From NCBI GenBank assembly GCA_025060015.1, contig JANXDB010000054.1, positions 1 to 64,000 of the forward strand: a DNA stretch of 64,000 bases. Direction: 5' to 3'. A program made the position numbers and the translations under genes. Below the pieces are notes generated by a model. It was not told where the DNA came from and searched no databases. It saw only the letters and a list, made by a program, of their open reading frames with translations. The stretch comes from Caldimicrobium sp. (GTDB lineage: Bacteria > Desulfobacterota > Thermodesulfobacteria > Thermodesulfobacteriales > Thermodesulfobacteriaceae). This document shows, in pieces, positions 16,512 to 25,815 of this stretch (its first letter is position 1; every line of letters starts with the position of its first letter).

Positions 16512-17339
16512 TTAAGACCTCCTCTCGGCAACTCTTAATTTTGCACTTCTTGCTCGAGGATTTTCCCTTATTTCCTCTAAGGAGGGTCTCACAGGCTTTT
16601 TTGTAAGGACTAATAATCTCTCGTCCTCTTTGAAAGTCCTTTTTACCATCCTGTCCTCCAGAGAGTGAAAGGATATCACTGCCAATCTCCCACCAGACCT
16701 TAAAACCTCTGGTATCTCCCTTAAGGCCCTTTCCAGATTCTCTAACTCATGATTGACTTCTATTCTGATTGCCTGAAAAACCAGTGCTAATAGATCTTTT
16801 TCCTTTTTCTTTGAGGGATGATAGAAATCTCTTACCACAGATACAAGATCAAAGGTCTTAGCTAAAGGTTTTTTCTTTCTAACAGAGCATATATATTTTG
16901 CAAAACTGCTAGCCCTTGGCACCTCTCCTCTTTTCAAAATCTCACCTAGTTCCTTTTCAGATGACCTGTTTAACAAATCCTCAGCAGTTAACTTTAACTC
17001 CAAGCTCATCCTCATATCCAGGGGCTCATCTTTCTGAAAGCTAAATCCCCTTCCAGATCTCTCAATTAAAAAAGAAGAAAGGCCAAGATCGAGCAACACT
17101 CCATCGGCCAATAGTCTCTCCCTTTGCAAGACCTCTTTTATGTAAACAAAGCTTATTGGAAATACCTGCAGATTGTCCCCATACTCCTTTAATCTTTCAG
17201 AAACAACCTCCAAAGAGTCTTCATTCCATTCAAAGGCATATACCTTAGCACCTCTCTTGAGAAACGCCTCGGTGTGTCCCCCCATACCCAGGGTTCCATC
17301 TACGATCAAGCTTCCCCTCTCAACCCTTAACCACTCCAA
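16512..17339 (-). CDS. rsmH: 16S rRNA (cytosine(1402)-N(4))-methyltransferase
   Basis: At least 275 residues. Methylates N4 of C1402 in 16S rRNA using SAM. LIVDGTLGMGGHTEAFLKRG is the SAM-binding loop, LLDLGLSSFLIERSGRGFSF and PLDMRM follow, and VISFHSLEDRMVKRTFKE and ENPRARSAKLRVAERR close the protein. Coordinates use the first standard start, a TTG at 17339. However, the same frame continues upstream as VLHKPVLLLEVLEW (to about 17372), which is the conserved HxPVLLxEV start of the family. That stretch has no ATG, GTG or TTG before the TAA at 17406; CTG (17375) and ATA (17381) are the candidates. The true start probably lies inside mraZ. Confidence 0.95.
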   Translation of the reverse strand: MEWLRVERGSLIVDGTLGMGGHTEAFLKRGAKVYAFEWNEDSLEVVSERLKEYGDNLQVFPISFVYIKEVLQRERLLADGVLLDLGLSSFLIERSGRGFSFQKDEPLDMRMSLELKLTAEDLLNRSSEKELGEILKRGEVPRASSFAKYICSVRKKKPLAKTFDLVSVVRDFYHPSKKKEKDLLALVFQAIRIEVNHELENLERALREIPEVLRSGGRLAVISFHSLEDRMVKRTFKEDERLLVLTKKPVRPSLEEIRENPRARSAKLRVAERRS

Positions 17340-17361
17340 TACCTCAAGTAGCAGAACAGGC

Positions 17362-17829
17362 TTATGAAGAACCAGATCTATTTTCCTCTGCCAAATAGGG
17401 ATGAATTACTCCAAGGATTGCCTCAAAAGAGTCCTTTATCCCTTTAAAGCGTTCTTCAAGCACTTGTGGGTTCCAGATTTCAAAGTAGGTAAGCATACCA
17501 AGAAGAATAACTTCCCTATCTAATTTAATCTCCGACCTTAAAGACTGTGGAAGAAGAAGCCTTCCTTGTTTATCAGGCTCCACTTCTTCCGCAGAACCAA
17601 GAAAGTACCTCAAAAATTCCCTTCCTTCCTTAATGGTAAAAGGAATTTTAAGAAGGGCCTCTTCCATTTTTTTCCACTCCACTACTGGATAAACTACTAA
17701 ACACTCAGGAATATTGGTTACAACAAGAGATTCCGTTCCATACCTTACCCTTAAGACCTCTCTAAACTTGGAAGGGAGACTTATCCTTCCCTTTTCATCT
17801 ATGGAATGTCTGAATCTACCTCTGAACAT
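17362..17829 (-). CDS. mraZ: Division/cell wall cluster regulator MraZ
   Basis: 155 residues from the ATG at 17829 (MFRGRFRHSIDEKGRISLP), the usual MraZ start; a GTG 9 bp upstream lies inside an operator repeat and is less likely. Two AbrB-like repeats carry DEKGRISLPSKFRE and DKQGRLLLPQSLRS. MraZ forms a ring and represses its own dcw operon by binding short direct repeats in the promoter; three such repeats stand directly upstream. The end of mraZ overlaps the probable true start of rsmH. Confidence 0.96.
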   Translation of the reverse strand: MFRGRFRHSIDEKGRISLPSKFREVLRVRYGTESLVVTNIPECLVVYPVVEWKKMEEALLKIPFTIKEGREFLRYFLGSAEEVEPDKQGRLLLPQSLRSEIKLDREVILLGMLTYFEIWNPQVLEERFKGIKDSFEAILGVIHPYLAEENRSGSS

Positions 17830-17834
17830 TTCTT

Positions 17835-17858
17835 CCACTTTCTTCCACTTTATACCAC
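17835..17858 (-). promoter_or_regulatory. MraZ operator: three GTGG repeats at 10-bp spacing
   Basis: On the minus strand GTGG occurs at 17858-17855, 17848-17845 and 17838-17835. The last two lie within identical AAAGTGGAAG decamers. Tandem G-rich half sites one helical turn apart are the known MraZ recognition pattern. They lie between the -10 element and the mraZ start, so bound MraZ would block the promoter or early elongation: a negative feedback loop on the whole division and wall operon. Binding itself is inferred. Confidence 0.8.
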
Positions 17859-17861
17859 ATG

Positions 17862-17890
17862 ATAATATTTTACCTAATGAAAAAAGTCAA
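17862..17890 (-). promoter_or_regulatory. Promoter of the mra/dcw operon
   Basis: Minus strand: -35 TTGACT (17890-17885), 17-bp spacer, -10 TATTAT (17867-17862). The predicted transcription start is near 17855, inside the first MraZ repeat. It is the only strong promoter seen for the following 16 genes. The -35 lies inside the terminator of the upstream chemoreceptor gene. Confidence 0.85.
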
Positions 17891-17910
17891 GGGGGAAAAT
17901 GAACCCCCTT
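17880..17910 (-). terminator. Rho-independent terminator of the chemoreceptor gene
   Basis: A 7-bp perfect stem AAGGGGG/CCCCCTT (17910-17904 with 17895-17889) with an 8-nt loop. On the minus strand it is followed by GAC and six T (17885-17880). The stem starts 33 bp after the chemoreceptor stop. The same hairpin read on the plus strand ends in TTTTT, so it could act in both directions. Its 3' arm and U-tract contain the -35 element of the mraZ promoter. Confidence 0.8.
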
Positions 17911-17943
17911 TTTGCGATAATAAATTAGTTTGTAAAGAGAGGA

Positions 17944-18993
17944 TTAGACCTTGAATTGAGAGGTGATTTTTTCTATCTCTTGAGCTCCTTTCCTTATTTT
18001 TTCGTTGATATCCTTTAGACTCTGAGATAAGCCAACTAGGTTCTCCGCAACTACTTTAATAGCATTAGCCTGTTCTTCGCTGATCATAACCTTGTCTCTC
18101 ACAGAGAAGATATAATCTGAAACTGTGCTCACCACTGAGGTTTGTTCTTCTACAGCCCCAGCAATTGCGGTGAAAGCATCCTCAACCCTTCTAATAAGAC
18201 TTACTATACTCTCTACCCCCTGAGATACTTCGCCACTACTTTCTTGTAAGAGCCTGATTCTCTCGGAGATACCTTTGGTTGCTTCCTGGGTTTGCCTGGC
18301 TAGCTCCTTGACCTCATTTGCTACCACTGCAAAACCCTTGCCAGCCTCTCCAGCCCTTGCCGCCTCAATAGAGGCATTAAGAGCTAAGAGATTTGTCTGC
18401 TCGGCGATGTTGTTGATCAAGTTTACCACTTCATTGATCTCAGATGTGGCCTTGAGCAGGACCTCTACTTTGCTTTGTGTTCCAGAAACAGTTTCAACTG
18501 TCTCCCTCACTATAGTGCTGCTCTCTTGAGCACTTCTTGAGATTTCGGCAATAGCCGAGGATAATTCTTGGAGAGATCGCGATACCTCTTCCATACTGGA
18601 TAAAATCTCCGCAGAGGACATAGCGATAAAGTCTGCTTTCTCTTTAAAATCTTGACTCATCTCTTCTAAAGCTCTGGTGTCACTGGTTAGAGCTTCTGTT
18701 TCTCTGAAGAACACCCGGGCCTTTTCAACAAGGCTCTTAATCATAGTGCCAAGACTCTCGAGAAATTCATTAAAGTATTTAGCAAGGGTTCCCACCTCAT
18801 CTGCTGACTTTACCTGTAGCCTGAAGGTAAGATCTCCTCCACCCTTTGCTAAAGAGGCCATGGCCTCACTTGTAAGTACAAGATTTTGAGAACAACCCTT
18901 GAAACTACGAGAGAGCACAAGGGTAAAAAGCACAAGCAAAAGGGCCACAAATAGCAAAGTTCCACCGAAAGATAGCCTGTATAAATTCACCAT
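17944..18993 (-). CDS. Methyl-accepting chemotaxis protein, membrane and signalling part
   Basis: 349 residues. One TM helix (9-29), a HAMP domain (about 31-85; [22 protein letters not shown]) and a long antiparallel signalling coiled coil. The highly conserved hairpin tip is present at 195-216 ([19 protein letters not shown]). No CheR-binding C-terminal pentapeptide is seen. It lacks a sensor domain, which is encoded by the preceding frame; the two share ATGGTGA (7-bp overlap). Either the two parts are made separately by coupled translation, or this is one receptor broken by a -1 frame change. HAMP after a single TM, with the sensor just upstream, favours one original gene. Confidence 0.85.
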   Translation of the reverse strand: MVNLYRLSFGGTLLFVALLLVLFTLVLSRSFKGCSQNLVLTSEAMASLAKGGGDLTFRLQVKSADEVGTLAKYFNEFLESLGTMIKSLVEKARVFFRETEALTSDTRALEEMSQDFKEKADFIAMSSAEILSSMEEVSRSLQELSSAIAEISRSAQESSTIVRETVETVSGTQSKVEVLLKATSEINEVVNLINNIAEQTNLLALNASIEAARAGEAGKGFAVVANEVKELARQTQEATKGISERIRLLQESSGEVSQGVESIVSLIRRVEDAFTAIAGAVEEQTSVVSTVSDYIFSVRDKVMISEEQANAIKVVAENLVGLSQSLKDINEKIRKGAQEIEKITSQFKV

Positions 18994-19877
18994 GCTTGAA
19001 AATCAAATCCCATAACCATAAATCCTAGATCTTCTCCCTTGTAAGACTTTAGCGGAACTCTAATGTAGGTTAAACCATCATGGTCAAAATGCTCATTTTT
19101 ATGAGCTTTCTCAATAATCCTCTTTAACATCTCTTCAGTTATGTTTTCTGACCTATCATATAAAATGGCGTTGCCTTGGGATTTTACCTTACCTTCTTTA
19201 ATATAAAAATCCATAATTGTTTCCAAATCCTTCTTGAGAATTATGGCAAAGCTCTTTATCTGAGGATCTTTTTTCAAATGGGTCCTCACATACCTATTGA
19301 AATGATCACCAGACTCTATAGAACCATAGACCTCTCCATCTATCAAAACTGGTACTACAGCCCTGTATACAAGCCCTTCCCTGCCAGGCTCTAACCCAAG
19401 TTTTATATTCTTGTCTTTTTGTGCCTCCGCCACAATAAATCTAAAACCTGATATGTCATCTAGCTTTATATCATCTCCAGGTTTGCGCCAGGTTCTAACG
19501 AAAGATCGCGGCCCTGGTAAGTGAAACTGTACCCTTGGTCTGTCTCCATAGACCTTTTCTGCATTCCTAAGCCATGGTTCAACCTCATCCCTAAGCATTT
19601 TTCCGTATTTCTCAAAGATTATTCTGTTTTTGTCTGTCACTGTTCGTAAATCACCGACCTCCTTTTGTAAAGAAGAATAAATACCCTTTACTCTGGGATT
19701 ATCTGCTAATAGTAGAACCTCAGAAAGGGCAGATCGGCCCTGTAGCTCAATACTTTCCCTTAAAGCTAAGTCTGCCACGCTCAGTCTTCCTTCCAGGGTT
19801 TTCTTAAACACATAGTGTGGAGCTAAATAAAACACCGAACCAAGGATAATTAGAAGTGTAACTGAGCCAATAATCAA
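18987..19877 (-). CDS. Chemoreceptor sensor part (dCache-type), frame-split from the signalling part
   Basis: 296 residues from a TTG at 19877: a TM helix (about 2-20) and a periplasmic double-Cache-like domain. [18 protein letters not shown] near 120, [17 protein letters not shown] near 160 and GSIESGDHF near 190 resemble dCache_3-type sensors. The TTG has no ribosome site. The ATG at 19920 has GGGGG 5 bp upstream and reads MGNRYSMVKRMQKK, a normal basic receptor N-terminus, but leaves this frame at a run of eight A (19879-19886). One A fewer would join it to [10 protein letters not shown]. Together with the second break at 18990 the receptor is a double frameshift, a slippage-decoded gene, or an assembly error. 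Confidence 0.75.
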   Translation of the reverse strand: MIIGSVTLLIILGSVFYLAPHYVFKKTLEGRLSVADLALRESIELQGRSALSEVLLLADNPRVKGIYSSLQKEVGDLRTVTDKNRIIFEKYGKMLRDEVEPWLRNAEKVYGDRPRVQFHLPGPRSFVRTWRKPGDDIKLDDISGFRFIVAEAQKDKNIKLGLEPGREGLVYRAVVPVLIDGEVYGSIESGDHFNRYVRTHLKKDPQIKSFAIILKKDLETIMDFYIKEGKVKSQGNAILYDRSENITEEMLKRIIEKAHKNEHFDHDGLTYIRVPLKSYKGEDLGFMVMGFDFQAW

Positions 19878-19957
19878 ATTTTTTTTGCATTCGCTTCACC
19901 ATAGAATATCGATTGCCCATACAATCCCCCTCTTTAGTCTCTATAATCTTAAGAATT

Positions 19958-19973
19958 TAACCTTTAAAGGTTA
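19958..19973. promoter_or_regulatory. 16-bp perfect palindrome upstream of the chemoreceptor
   Basis: TAACCTTTAAAGGTTA is its own reverse complement. It lies about 40 bp upstream of the likely ATG at 19920. A weak minus-strand promoter candidate (TTGACG at 19996-19991, 17-bp spacer, TAACCT at 19973-19968) has its -10 inside the palindrome, so a repressor site is possible. No U-tract follows, which argues against a terminator. Confidence 0.4.
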
Positions 19974-20005
19974 GTAAAACACTCTCTTTCCGTCAAGAGG
20001 AATTT

Positions 20006-20560
20006 TTAAACCATCATTTTCAAAAAAAAAGCACCTACTAGAGGTATCCACAGATTGTCTCTAACTGTTAAAAGTTCTGTTAAAGTCAAGGCAAATGAAA
20101 CAATGGCTGTTTTAAGAGTGCCTAAACTTAGCATACCATAGAGTAAAAAAGAGGTAATTACGAAGAAGGCCAAAGCCCCCTCCAAGGACTTGCCGTTGTG
20201 CAATCTAAAGCGTCCAACAGTTCTCCCAACTATTTCTGCTGTCAAATCGGCAAATCCTAGAATAAGGATTAGCACCCCGAAAGCCTCTCCCTCAACTATC
20301 AAACTAGCTCCCCAAAGACCTAACAAAAAGAAAGTGGCATCACTAAGGGTACCCCTTTCCTCTCTCTTTAAAAGGCCTAACCAGAGGTCTTTTCCAGGGA
20401 GATACTTAGGCAGTTTAAGTCTTATTATCTCCCAAGTCAAAACCAAAAAAAAGGTGAGTAGGAGAACTCTCCCCACAAGAGTTGGTCTATATTGACAGAT
20501 CAGGAAGAAACCGATAGCAGATAAAACATGAATGGCCTTTCTCTTCCAATTTATTCCCAT
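20006..20560 (-). CDS. Polyprenol/diacylglycerol kinase-like membrane protein
   Basis: 184 residues with about six TM helices. The signature [33 protein letters not shown] near 100-132 has the D-x(4)-G-x(3)-G and KSxEG elements of the dolichol kinase/CTP-dependent diacylglycerol kinase/phosphatidate cytidylyltransferase-like superfamily. Such enzymes use CTP to phosphorylate a membrane alcohol; the exact substrate cannot be read from the sequence. It overlaps guaA by 10 bp as the last gene of the operon. VTE5-like phytol kinase is another name in the same family. Confidence 0.75.
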   Translation of the reverse strand: MGINWKRKAIHVLSAIGFFLICQYRPTLVGRVLLLTFFLVLTWEIIRLKLPKYLPGKDLWLGLLKREERGTLSDATFFLLGLWGASLIVEGEAFGVLILILGFADLTAEIVGRTVGRFRLHNGKSLEGALAFFVITSFLLYGMLSLGTLKTAIVSFALTLTELLTVRDNLWIPLVGAFFLKMMV

Positions 20561-22098
20561 TCAATGGTGGCTGGAGGTTTTGAGGAGATGTCAAAAACCA
20601 CTCTGTTTACTCCCTTTACCTCATTTATAATACGATTGGAAATCCTAGCAAGAAGATCGTAAGGAAGCCTTACCCAATCGGCTGTCATGGCATCCTGGCT
20701 CTCCACAACTCTTAGAGCCACTACATACTCATATGTTCTTTCGTCTCCCATGACTCCTACTGTTTTGATGGGAAGAAGCACAGCAAAACTCTGCCACACT
20801 CTGTAATACCACTCAGAGGTTAACATCTCCTCTGTGACTATAGCATCGGCCTCTCTCAAAATGGATAGTTTCTCTTCAGTAATCTCTCCCAGTATTCTCA
20901 CGGCAAGACCAGGACCAGGGAAAGGCTGTCTCCAGATGATTTTTTTGGGAAGTCCCATAACCTCAGCAATCTTCCTGACCTCATCTTTGAAAAGCTCTCG
21001 CAAGGGCTCCAAAAGTTTAAGATGCATCTTTTCAGGTAAGCCACCTACATTATGGTGGCTTTTAATCCTGGCAGAGGGGCCCTTGAAAGAGACACTTTCA
21101 ATGACATCTGGATATAGGGTTCCCTGGGCAAGATATTTTACACCTTCGTATTTAAAAGCCCTCTTTTCAAAGACCTCTATAAAGGTCTCTCCAATGATCT
21201 TCCTCTTTTGTTCAGGATCTGTCACACCTTTTAGCCTATCTAGAAAGAGGTCGCTTGCATCGATGTAATCTAATTTCAAACCAAGACCACCCATAAGATC
21301 GAGAACCTCTTCTGCCTCTCCCTTTCTTAAGAGCCCGTTATTAACGAACACCGAAATCAACCTATCTCCAATGGCCCTATGCACAAGAAGAGCTGTCACG
21401 GTAGAATCTATTCCACCGGAAAGGGCGCATATTACCTTTTCATCAGGTCTAACAAGAGATCTTATCTCCTCAACTGTTGACTCTATAAAGGAAGGCATGG
21501 TCCAAGATTCGGTACAACCACAGATTTCAAAGACAAAATTCCTAAGCAACTCTCTACCAATCTCTGTATGAACAACTTCAGGATGAAATTGAACTCCATA
21601 GAGGCCCTTCTTCTCGTTAGCAATGATGGCATAGGGAGAATTAGGGGTTGTAGCTAATGTCCTGAAATCGGGAGGTAACTCCTCTATCCTGTCACTGTGA
21701 CTCATCCATACTTGATAGGTCCTATCCATGGATATACCTTTAAATAGTAAAGAGCTGTGAAGCAGATCTATTTGAGCTTGTCCGTATTCTCTTTTAGGAC
21801 TCCTCTCCACCCTTCCTCCCAAAACCTGAGCCATAAGTTGGGCTCCGTAACAGATACCAAGCACCGGAATACCCATTTCAAAGAGCTCTCTGTCTACAGA
21901 GGGAGCACCTTCGTCATAAACACTTGCAGGACCACCAGAAAGGATAATCCCCTTCGGTCTAAATGCTCTGACCTCATCAAGACTGACAAAACAAGGTTTG
22001 ATTTCACTGTACACAGAGAGTTCCCTTACCCTTCGGGCAATTAGTTGAGTGGTTTGGGAACCAAAATCAAGGATGAGAATCTTTTCTGGATGCTCCAT
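20551..22098 (-). CDS. guaA: GMP synthase (glutamine-hydrolysing)
   Basis: 515 residues, full length. Converts XMP to GMP with ATP and glutamine. The N-terminal class I amidotransferase domain has [11 protein letters not shown] with the catalytic Cys near residue 83 and FHPEVVHTE with the catalytic His near 175. The PP-loop [12 protein letters not shown] lies near 225, and the C-terminal dimerisation domain ends PPATIEWE, as usual. Its start touches the end of the psiE-like gene. Confidence 0.99.
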   Translation of the reverse strand: MEHPEKILILDFGSQTTQLIARRVRELSVYSEIKPCFVSLDEVRAFRPKGIILSGGPASVYDEGAPSVDRELFEMGIPVLGICYGAQLMAQVLGGRVERSPKREYGQAQIDLLHSSLLFKGISMDRTYQVWMSHSDRIEELPPDFRTLATTPNSPYAIIANEKKGLYGVQFHPEVVHTEIGRELLRNFVFEICGCTESWTMPSFIESTVEEIRSLVRPDEKVICALSGGIDSTVTALLVHRAIGDRLISVFVNNGLLRKGEAEEVLDLMGGLGLKLDYIDASDLFLDRLKGVTDPEQKRKIIGETFIEVFEKRAFKYEGVKYLAQGTLYPDVIESVSFKGPSARIKSHHNVGGLPEKMHLKLLEPLRELFKDEVRKIAEVMGLPKKIIWRQPFPGPGLAVRILGEITEEKLSILREADAIVTEEMLTSEWYYRVWQSFAVLLPIKTVGVMGDERTYEYVVALRVVESQDAMTADWVRLPYDLLARISNRIINEVKGVNRVVFDISSKPPATIEWE

Positions 22099-22571
22099 TA
22101 TTTCTTACTCCTCCTAAAGAGCGCTATTCCTATGAGGAACAAAAGGATTAACACCCCTATGAGCGCCATCTCATAGAGATAAAAATGCATCCTCTCTGTC
22201 TGAAAAACAGTGGGATGAGATATCTCAAAGGATAGAATTAGTAGTCTTCGGACCAGGGCTGTAACAGCAACTAAAATGAAAGGCTCTACGCATTTCAGCA
22301 CACTCTCCTCTGTAAGGGCAACGCTGACTGTGTAAAAAATCTCAAGGAAGATGAGAGAGACAAGGATCTTATCAAGAAACTTTATTGCTCCTTCTGTAAA
22401 ATTAGCAGTCTCGTAAAGATTAAAAAGAATCACAGCCCCATCTATCATCACAACAACAAAACCAATAACCAAGCCAACGGCAACGAGATAATAGAGATAC
22501 TCCTCTAGGTTATTAAGATACTCCCTTGCCATGATTCTAAACCTTCGAGACCTCTCTTCTAAATCCATCAA
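22098..22571 (-). CDS. PsiE-like membrane protein
   Basis: 157 residues with four TM helices (about 27-50, 68-88, 100-118, 133-152). [38 protein letters not shown] is characteristic of the phosphate-starvation-inducible PsiE family, whose molecular function is unknown. It overlaps pth by 4 bp and guaA by 1 bp, so it is made constitutively with housekeeping genes rather than from a Pho-type promoter. The phosphate link of the family name should not be carried over without data. Confidence 0.75.
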   Translation of the reverse strand: MMDLEERSRRFRIMAREYLNNLEEYLYYLVAVGLVIGFVVVMIDGAVILFNLYETANFTEGAIKFLDKILVSLIFLEIFYTVSVALTEESVLKCVEPFILVAVTALVRRLLILSFEISHPTVFQTERMHFYLYEMALIGVLILLFLIGIALFRRSKK

Positions 22572-23128
22572 TCCCTCTCTGAGTTAACCTTATTCATGGC
22601 CTTTTGTAAACCAACATAGAGTATTTCCTCTAAACCTTGGATAGCCCTTTCAACAACTCTCTCCACCACAGACATTTCAGTCTCTGAAAAAGGGGACAGG
22701 ACATACTCCTTGACATCCTGATCCTTTGGTTTTCCCACCCCAAGTTTCATCCTAGGAAAATCACCATTACCAAGGGCTTCCATAATGGATAAAACACCTC
22801 GATGTCCCCCAGCACCACCCTTTGGGATTAGCCTTATCCTTCCCAAGGGCAAATCAAGATCATCGTGTACTACAAGAAGGCTTTGTGGAGTGATATGGTA
22901 TTTTTTCAATACCTTGCTGACGGCTCTTCCAGAGAGATTCATAAATGTCAGGGGTTTCACCAAGATGGCTCTGTTCTTCAAAGTGGCAATCTCAGCCTCT
23001 AACTGTGGTTCAAACTCAAACTTAAGCCCCTTTTTTTTGGCAAGGACCTCAAGCACTAGAAACCCAAAGTTATGTCTTGTCTTTTCATACTCTTTACCTG
23101 GATTACCAAGCCCGCAAATAACCCACAC
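22568..23128 (-). CDS. pth: Peptidyl-tRNA hydrolase
   Basis: 186 residues, normal length. Frees tRNA from peptidyl-tRNA dropped by stalled ribosomes. GLGNPGKEYEKTRHNFGFLVLE at the N-terminus has the catalytic His, LVKPLTFMNLSGRAV near 57-70 the substrate Asn, and VVHDDLDLPLGRIRL near 88 the catalytic Asp. GGAGGHRGVLSI near 105 is also conserved. It follows rplY by 17 bp, a common pairing. Confidence 0.98.
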   Translation of the reverse strand: MWVICGLGNPGKEYEKTRHNFGFLVLEVLAKKKGLKFEFEPQLEAEIATLKNRAILVKPLTFMNLSGRAVSKVLKKYHITPQSLLVVHDDLDLPLGRIRLIPKGGAGGHRGVLSIMEALGNGDFPRMKLGVGKPKDQDVKEYVLSPFSETEMSVVERVVERAIQGLEEILYVGLQKAMNKVNSERD

Positions 23129-23145
23129 AAGAGAAAAAATCTCCC

Positions 23146-23742
23146 CTAACTCGTTGTTGTTTCAGCAGCAGGGGCCTCCTCTTCTTCAGCCACCACTGTG
23201 GCTATAGTCTCTTCTGGATGGTCTTTAATCTTAATATTTGAGGCAACCTTGACATCCCTCACATGAAGACTGTCTCCAATGTCAAGGGAACTTATGTCTA
23301 CAACTATTTTGTCAGGGATATCCTTGGGAAGACATTCCACGGTAAGTTCATGAATCATGATTTCAAGAATGCCACCCTTGGTCACTCCTACGGGTTTACC
23401 CACGAACTCAATAGGTACCTCTAGCTCCAAGGTCTCTCCCTCTTCTATAGCCTGAAAGTCCAGATGAATAAATCTATCGCTTACAGGATGCCTCTGAAAC
23501 TCCTTAAGCACCGCCTGCCTTCTTTGTCCTTCTCCATCAGCGAATTCTAAAGTGTAAATAACTGCTTCACCTTTGAAGCGATTATAAATCTTCTCAAACT
23601 CTGAATAGGAAACTGCAAAGGATTGTGGCTCCAAGGCCTTTCCATATAAAACAGCAGGAATATACCCCATCTTTCTTAACTTTTTAGCTGTCTCCTTACC
23701 TGTTTTTTCTCTTTTTTCCGCCTTCAGGGTTACTTGTCTCAT
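23146..23742 (-). CDS. rplY: 50S ribosomal protein L25 (CTC form)
   Basis: 198 residues, the long TL5/CTC type. The N-terminal 5S rRNA-binding domain reads VTLKAEKREKTGKETAKKLRKMGYIPAVLYG and HLDFQAI. The C-terminal beta domain reads VPIEFVGKPVGVTKGGILEIMIHELTVECLPKDIPD. A short acidic and Ala-rich tail ends the protein. AGAGGAGG lies upstream of the ATG. It sits between prs and pth in the classical order ispE-prs-rplY-pth. Confidence 0.97.
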   Translation of the reverse strand: MRQVTLKAEKREKTGKETAKKLRKMGYIPAVLYGKALEPQSFAVSYSEFEKIYNRFKGEAVIYTLEFADGEGQRRQAVLKEFQRHPVSDRFIHLDFQAIEEGETLELEVPIEFVGKPVGVTKGGILEIMIHELTVECLPKDIPDKIVVDISSLDIGDSLHVRDVKVASNIKIKDHPEETIATVVAEEEEAPAAETTTS

Positions 23743-23767
23743 AAATGGCCTCCTCTTAGGGAATATT

Positions 23768-24715
23768 TTATATGAATAGAGAACTTATGGAGTCATCGGT
23801 GTGGATCCTTCTTATGGCTTCACCAAGAAGGTTGGCTACACTTAGGACTTTGATCTTCTCCAGTGCCTTTGCCTCTTCTCCTAGGGGAATAGTATCACTA
23901 ACTATTAGAGATTTCAGAGTTGAAGCCGAGATTCTATCTATGGCTTTGCCTGATAAAACAGGATGGGTAGCAATGGCATGTACCTCTTTGGCACCTCTAT
24001 CAAGAAGAGCCTCTGCTGCCTTACAAATAGTTCCTGCGGTATCAACCATATCATCTATGATCAGAGCAACCCTGTCCCTTACATCACCAATTATGTTCAT
24101 TACCTCACTCTCATTTGGTCTAGGTCTTCTCTTATCAACAATAGCCATGCCGGCATTTAGTCTCTTAGCGTACTCCCGTGCCCTTTCTACGCCCCCTGCA
24201 TCAGGAGAGACGATAACGATATCATCCTTAGGAAAATTCTCCTTTATGTACTGTAAAAAAACAGGCATGGCATAGAGATGATCAACAGGTATGTCAAAAA
24301 ATCCTTGAATTTGCCCAGCATGGAGATCCATAGTTAAAACCCTTCTGGCACCGGCAACTACAATTAGATTAGCCACAAGCTTTGCCGAAATGGGAGTTCG
24401 TGGAGCAGTTTTGCGATCCTGCCTAGCGTAACCATAGTATGGGATCACGGCGGTAATTCTCCTTGCTGAGGCTCGTCTGGCTGCATCAATCATTATCAAC
24501 AATTCCATAATATTCTCATTGACAGGGGGGCAGGTTGGTTGAACGATGAAAACATCTGCTCCTCTCACATTTTCTTCAATCTCCACAAAGAGTTCTCCAT
24601 CACTAAATCTACGCAGAGTGCTATGCCCAAGAGGGGTAGCCAGATACTTACAAATCTTAACTGCAAGATCAGGATTAGCAGATCCTGAGAATATCTTCAT
24701 ATGGTTAACAAACAT
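23768..24715 (-). CDS. prs: Ribose-phosphate pyrophosphokinase
   Basis: 315 residues. Makes PRPP from ribose 5-phosphate and ATP for nucleotide, His and Trp synthesis. [15 protein letters not shown] starts the fold. The ATP flexible-loop region [25 protein letters not shown] lies near 100, and the PRPP loop [15 protein letters not shown] near 217. I kept the ATG at 24715, because GGGAGG stands 6 bp before it; the internal ATG at 24700 would form an ATGA with the ispE stop but has no ribosome site. The gene overlaps ispE by 19 bp. Confidence 0.98.
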   Translation of the reverse strand: MFVNHMKIFSGSANPDLAVKICKYLATPLGHSTLRRFSDGELFVEIEENVRGADVFIVQPTCPPVNENIMELLIMIDAARRASARRITAVIPYYGYARQDRKTAPRTPISAKLVANLIVVAGARRVLTMDLHAGQIQGFFDIPVDHLYAMPVFLQYIKENFPKDDIVIVSPDAGGVERAREYAKRLNAGMAIVDKRRPRPNESEVMNIIGDVRDRVALIIDDMVDTAGTICKAAEALLDRGAKEVHAIATHPVLSGKAIDRISASTLKSLIVSDTIPLGEEAKALEKIKVLSVANLLGEAIRRIHTDDSISSLFI

Positions 24716-25554
24716 TTATTTCCTCCCTCACATTCTAAGTTTTTAACAAGGTATATTTTACCATTTCTTAGTGAATTTTTTAGTCTTGTGTAACCTTCAA
24801 AGGGGGGACTTTCAAAGACCCCGTAAATAGTTGAACCAGTTCCTGAGATGTTAACTGCCCTTGCTCCCTCCTTCAAAAGTAACTTCTCTATTTCCTCATA
24901 GATAGGATAAAATTTTCTGTAAAGCAGGCCCTTAAAGTCATTAATCAATCCCTGACAAGCCCTCCAGGGTGGTAAAGAGGCTTCATAATAAACAGGATTT
25001 TTCGGTTTTGTCAAGTTTAAACTCTTATAAGCCCAGGCTGTATCAACTTTAAACCCTGGATAGACAAGAATATAGTAAGCTCCGTAGTTGGGAAAAGGTG
25101 AGAGAATTTCACCAACTCCACCTGCCAAGGCACAGGGCAAATCACTGAGAAAAAAGGGCACATCTGCTCCTAATTTAAGGGCAAGCGATTCAAGCCTGTT
25201 ATCCTCAATGCCGTATAACTTTGATAGGGCTTTAAGTAAATTTCCAGCATTACTACTTCCTCCTCCTAAGCCTGCACCCAGGGGGATACGCTTTTTAACC
25301 CACAATTTTATCTCTTCTTTTACGCAAAACTCCTCCTTAAAGGCCTTCCAGGCTTTATAGATGAGATTTTCCTCCAAGGGAATGGACTCCTCACACTCGA
25401 ACTCGAGAGAAAATAGCCTTTGTCCTCCCTTGATTTCTATCTCATCAAAAAGGGTTATCTTTTGAAAGAGGGTGTATATCTCGTGATAGTTATCCGGTCT
25501 TTTTCTTAAAACTTGAAGGAAAAGATTTATCTTCCCAGGAGATCTTATCCACAA
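24697..25554 (-). CDS. ispE: 4-diphosphocytidyl-2-C-methyl-D-erythritol kinase
   Basis: 285 residues. A GHMP kinase of the MEP isoprenoid pathway. The start [22 protein letters not shown] carries the catalytic Lys and the substrate His, and the ATP loop [18 protein letters not shown] is near 92-105. [15 protein letters not shown] near 232-246 is the third GHMP motif. The start codon is TTG (25554), overlapping the DUF1844 gene by 10 bp; no ATG occurs before the conserved region. With ispG at 33785 it indicates that isoprenoids come from the MEP route. Confidence 0.96.
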   Translation of the reverse strand: MWIRSPGKINLFLQVLRKRPDNYHEIYTLFQKITLFDEIEIKGGQRLFSLEFECEESIPLEENLIYKAWKAFKEEFCVKEEIKLWVKKRIPLGAGLGGGSSNAGNLLKALSKLYGIEDNRLESLALKLGADVPFFLSDLPCALAGGVGEILSPFPNYGAYYILVYPGFKVDTAWAYKSLNLTKPKNPVYYEASLPPWRACQGLINDFKGLLYRKFYPIYEEIEKLLLKEGARAVNISGTGSTIYGVFESPPFEGYTRLKNSLRNGKIYLVKNLECEGGNKCLLTI

Positions 25555-25811
25555 AGTTTCACAAATTTGAGTTTCAATTCACAGATAATGGTGCTTAAGA
25601 GCTTCTCCTCATCTGAGGTGAGATTGCCCTTTGTTTTTGTCTTTAACATTTCAAGGGTCTCAATGGCCTGCCTTGCAAGCATTAGATTGGGCTCTTTTTT
25701 CTGCGTTATAGGATCTGGCAACTCGCCAAGATGCACAAGAGCAGCGGTGTTTAAAGATAAAACAAAAGTGGTAAAGTTTATCAAACAACAGGGATCAAAA
25801 TCCCAATCCAT
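25545..25811 (-). CDS. DUF1844 domain protein
   Basis: 88 residues. FTTFVLSLNTAALVHLGELPDPITQKKEPNLMLARQAIETLEMLKTKTKGNLTSDEEKLL is the full DUF1844 pattern, a small helical protein of unknown function widespread in Deltaproteobacteria-like genomes. GGGGTGA precedes the ATG. It lies between the FmdB zinc-ribbon gene and ispE, 4 bp after the former. Confidence 0.85.
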   Translation of the reverse strand: MDWDFDPCCLINFTTFVLSLNTAALVHLGELPDPITQKKEPNLMLARQAIETLEMLKTKTKGNLTSDEEKLLSTIICELKLKFVKLCG

Positions 25812-25815
25812 AGGC

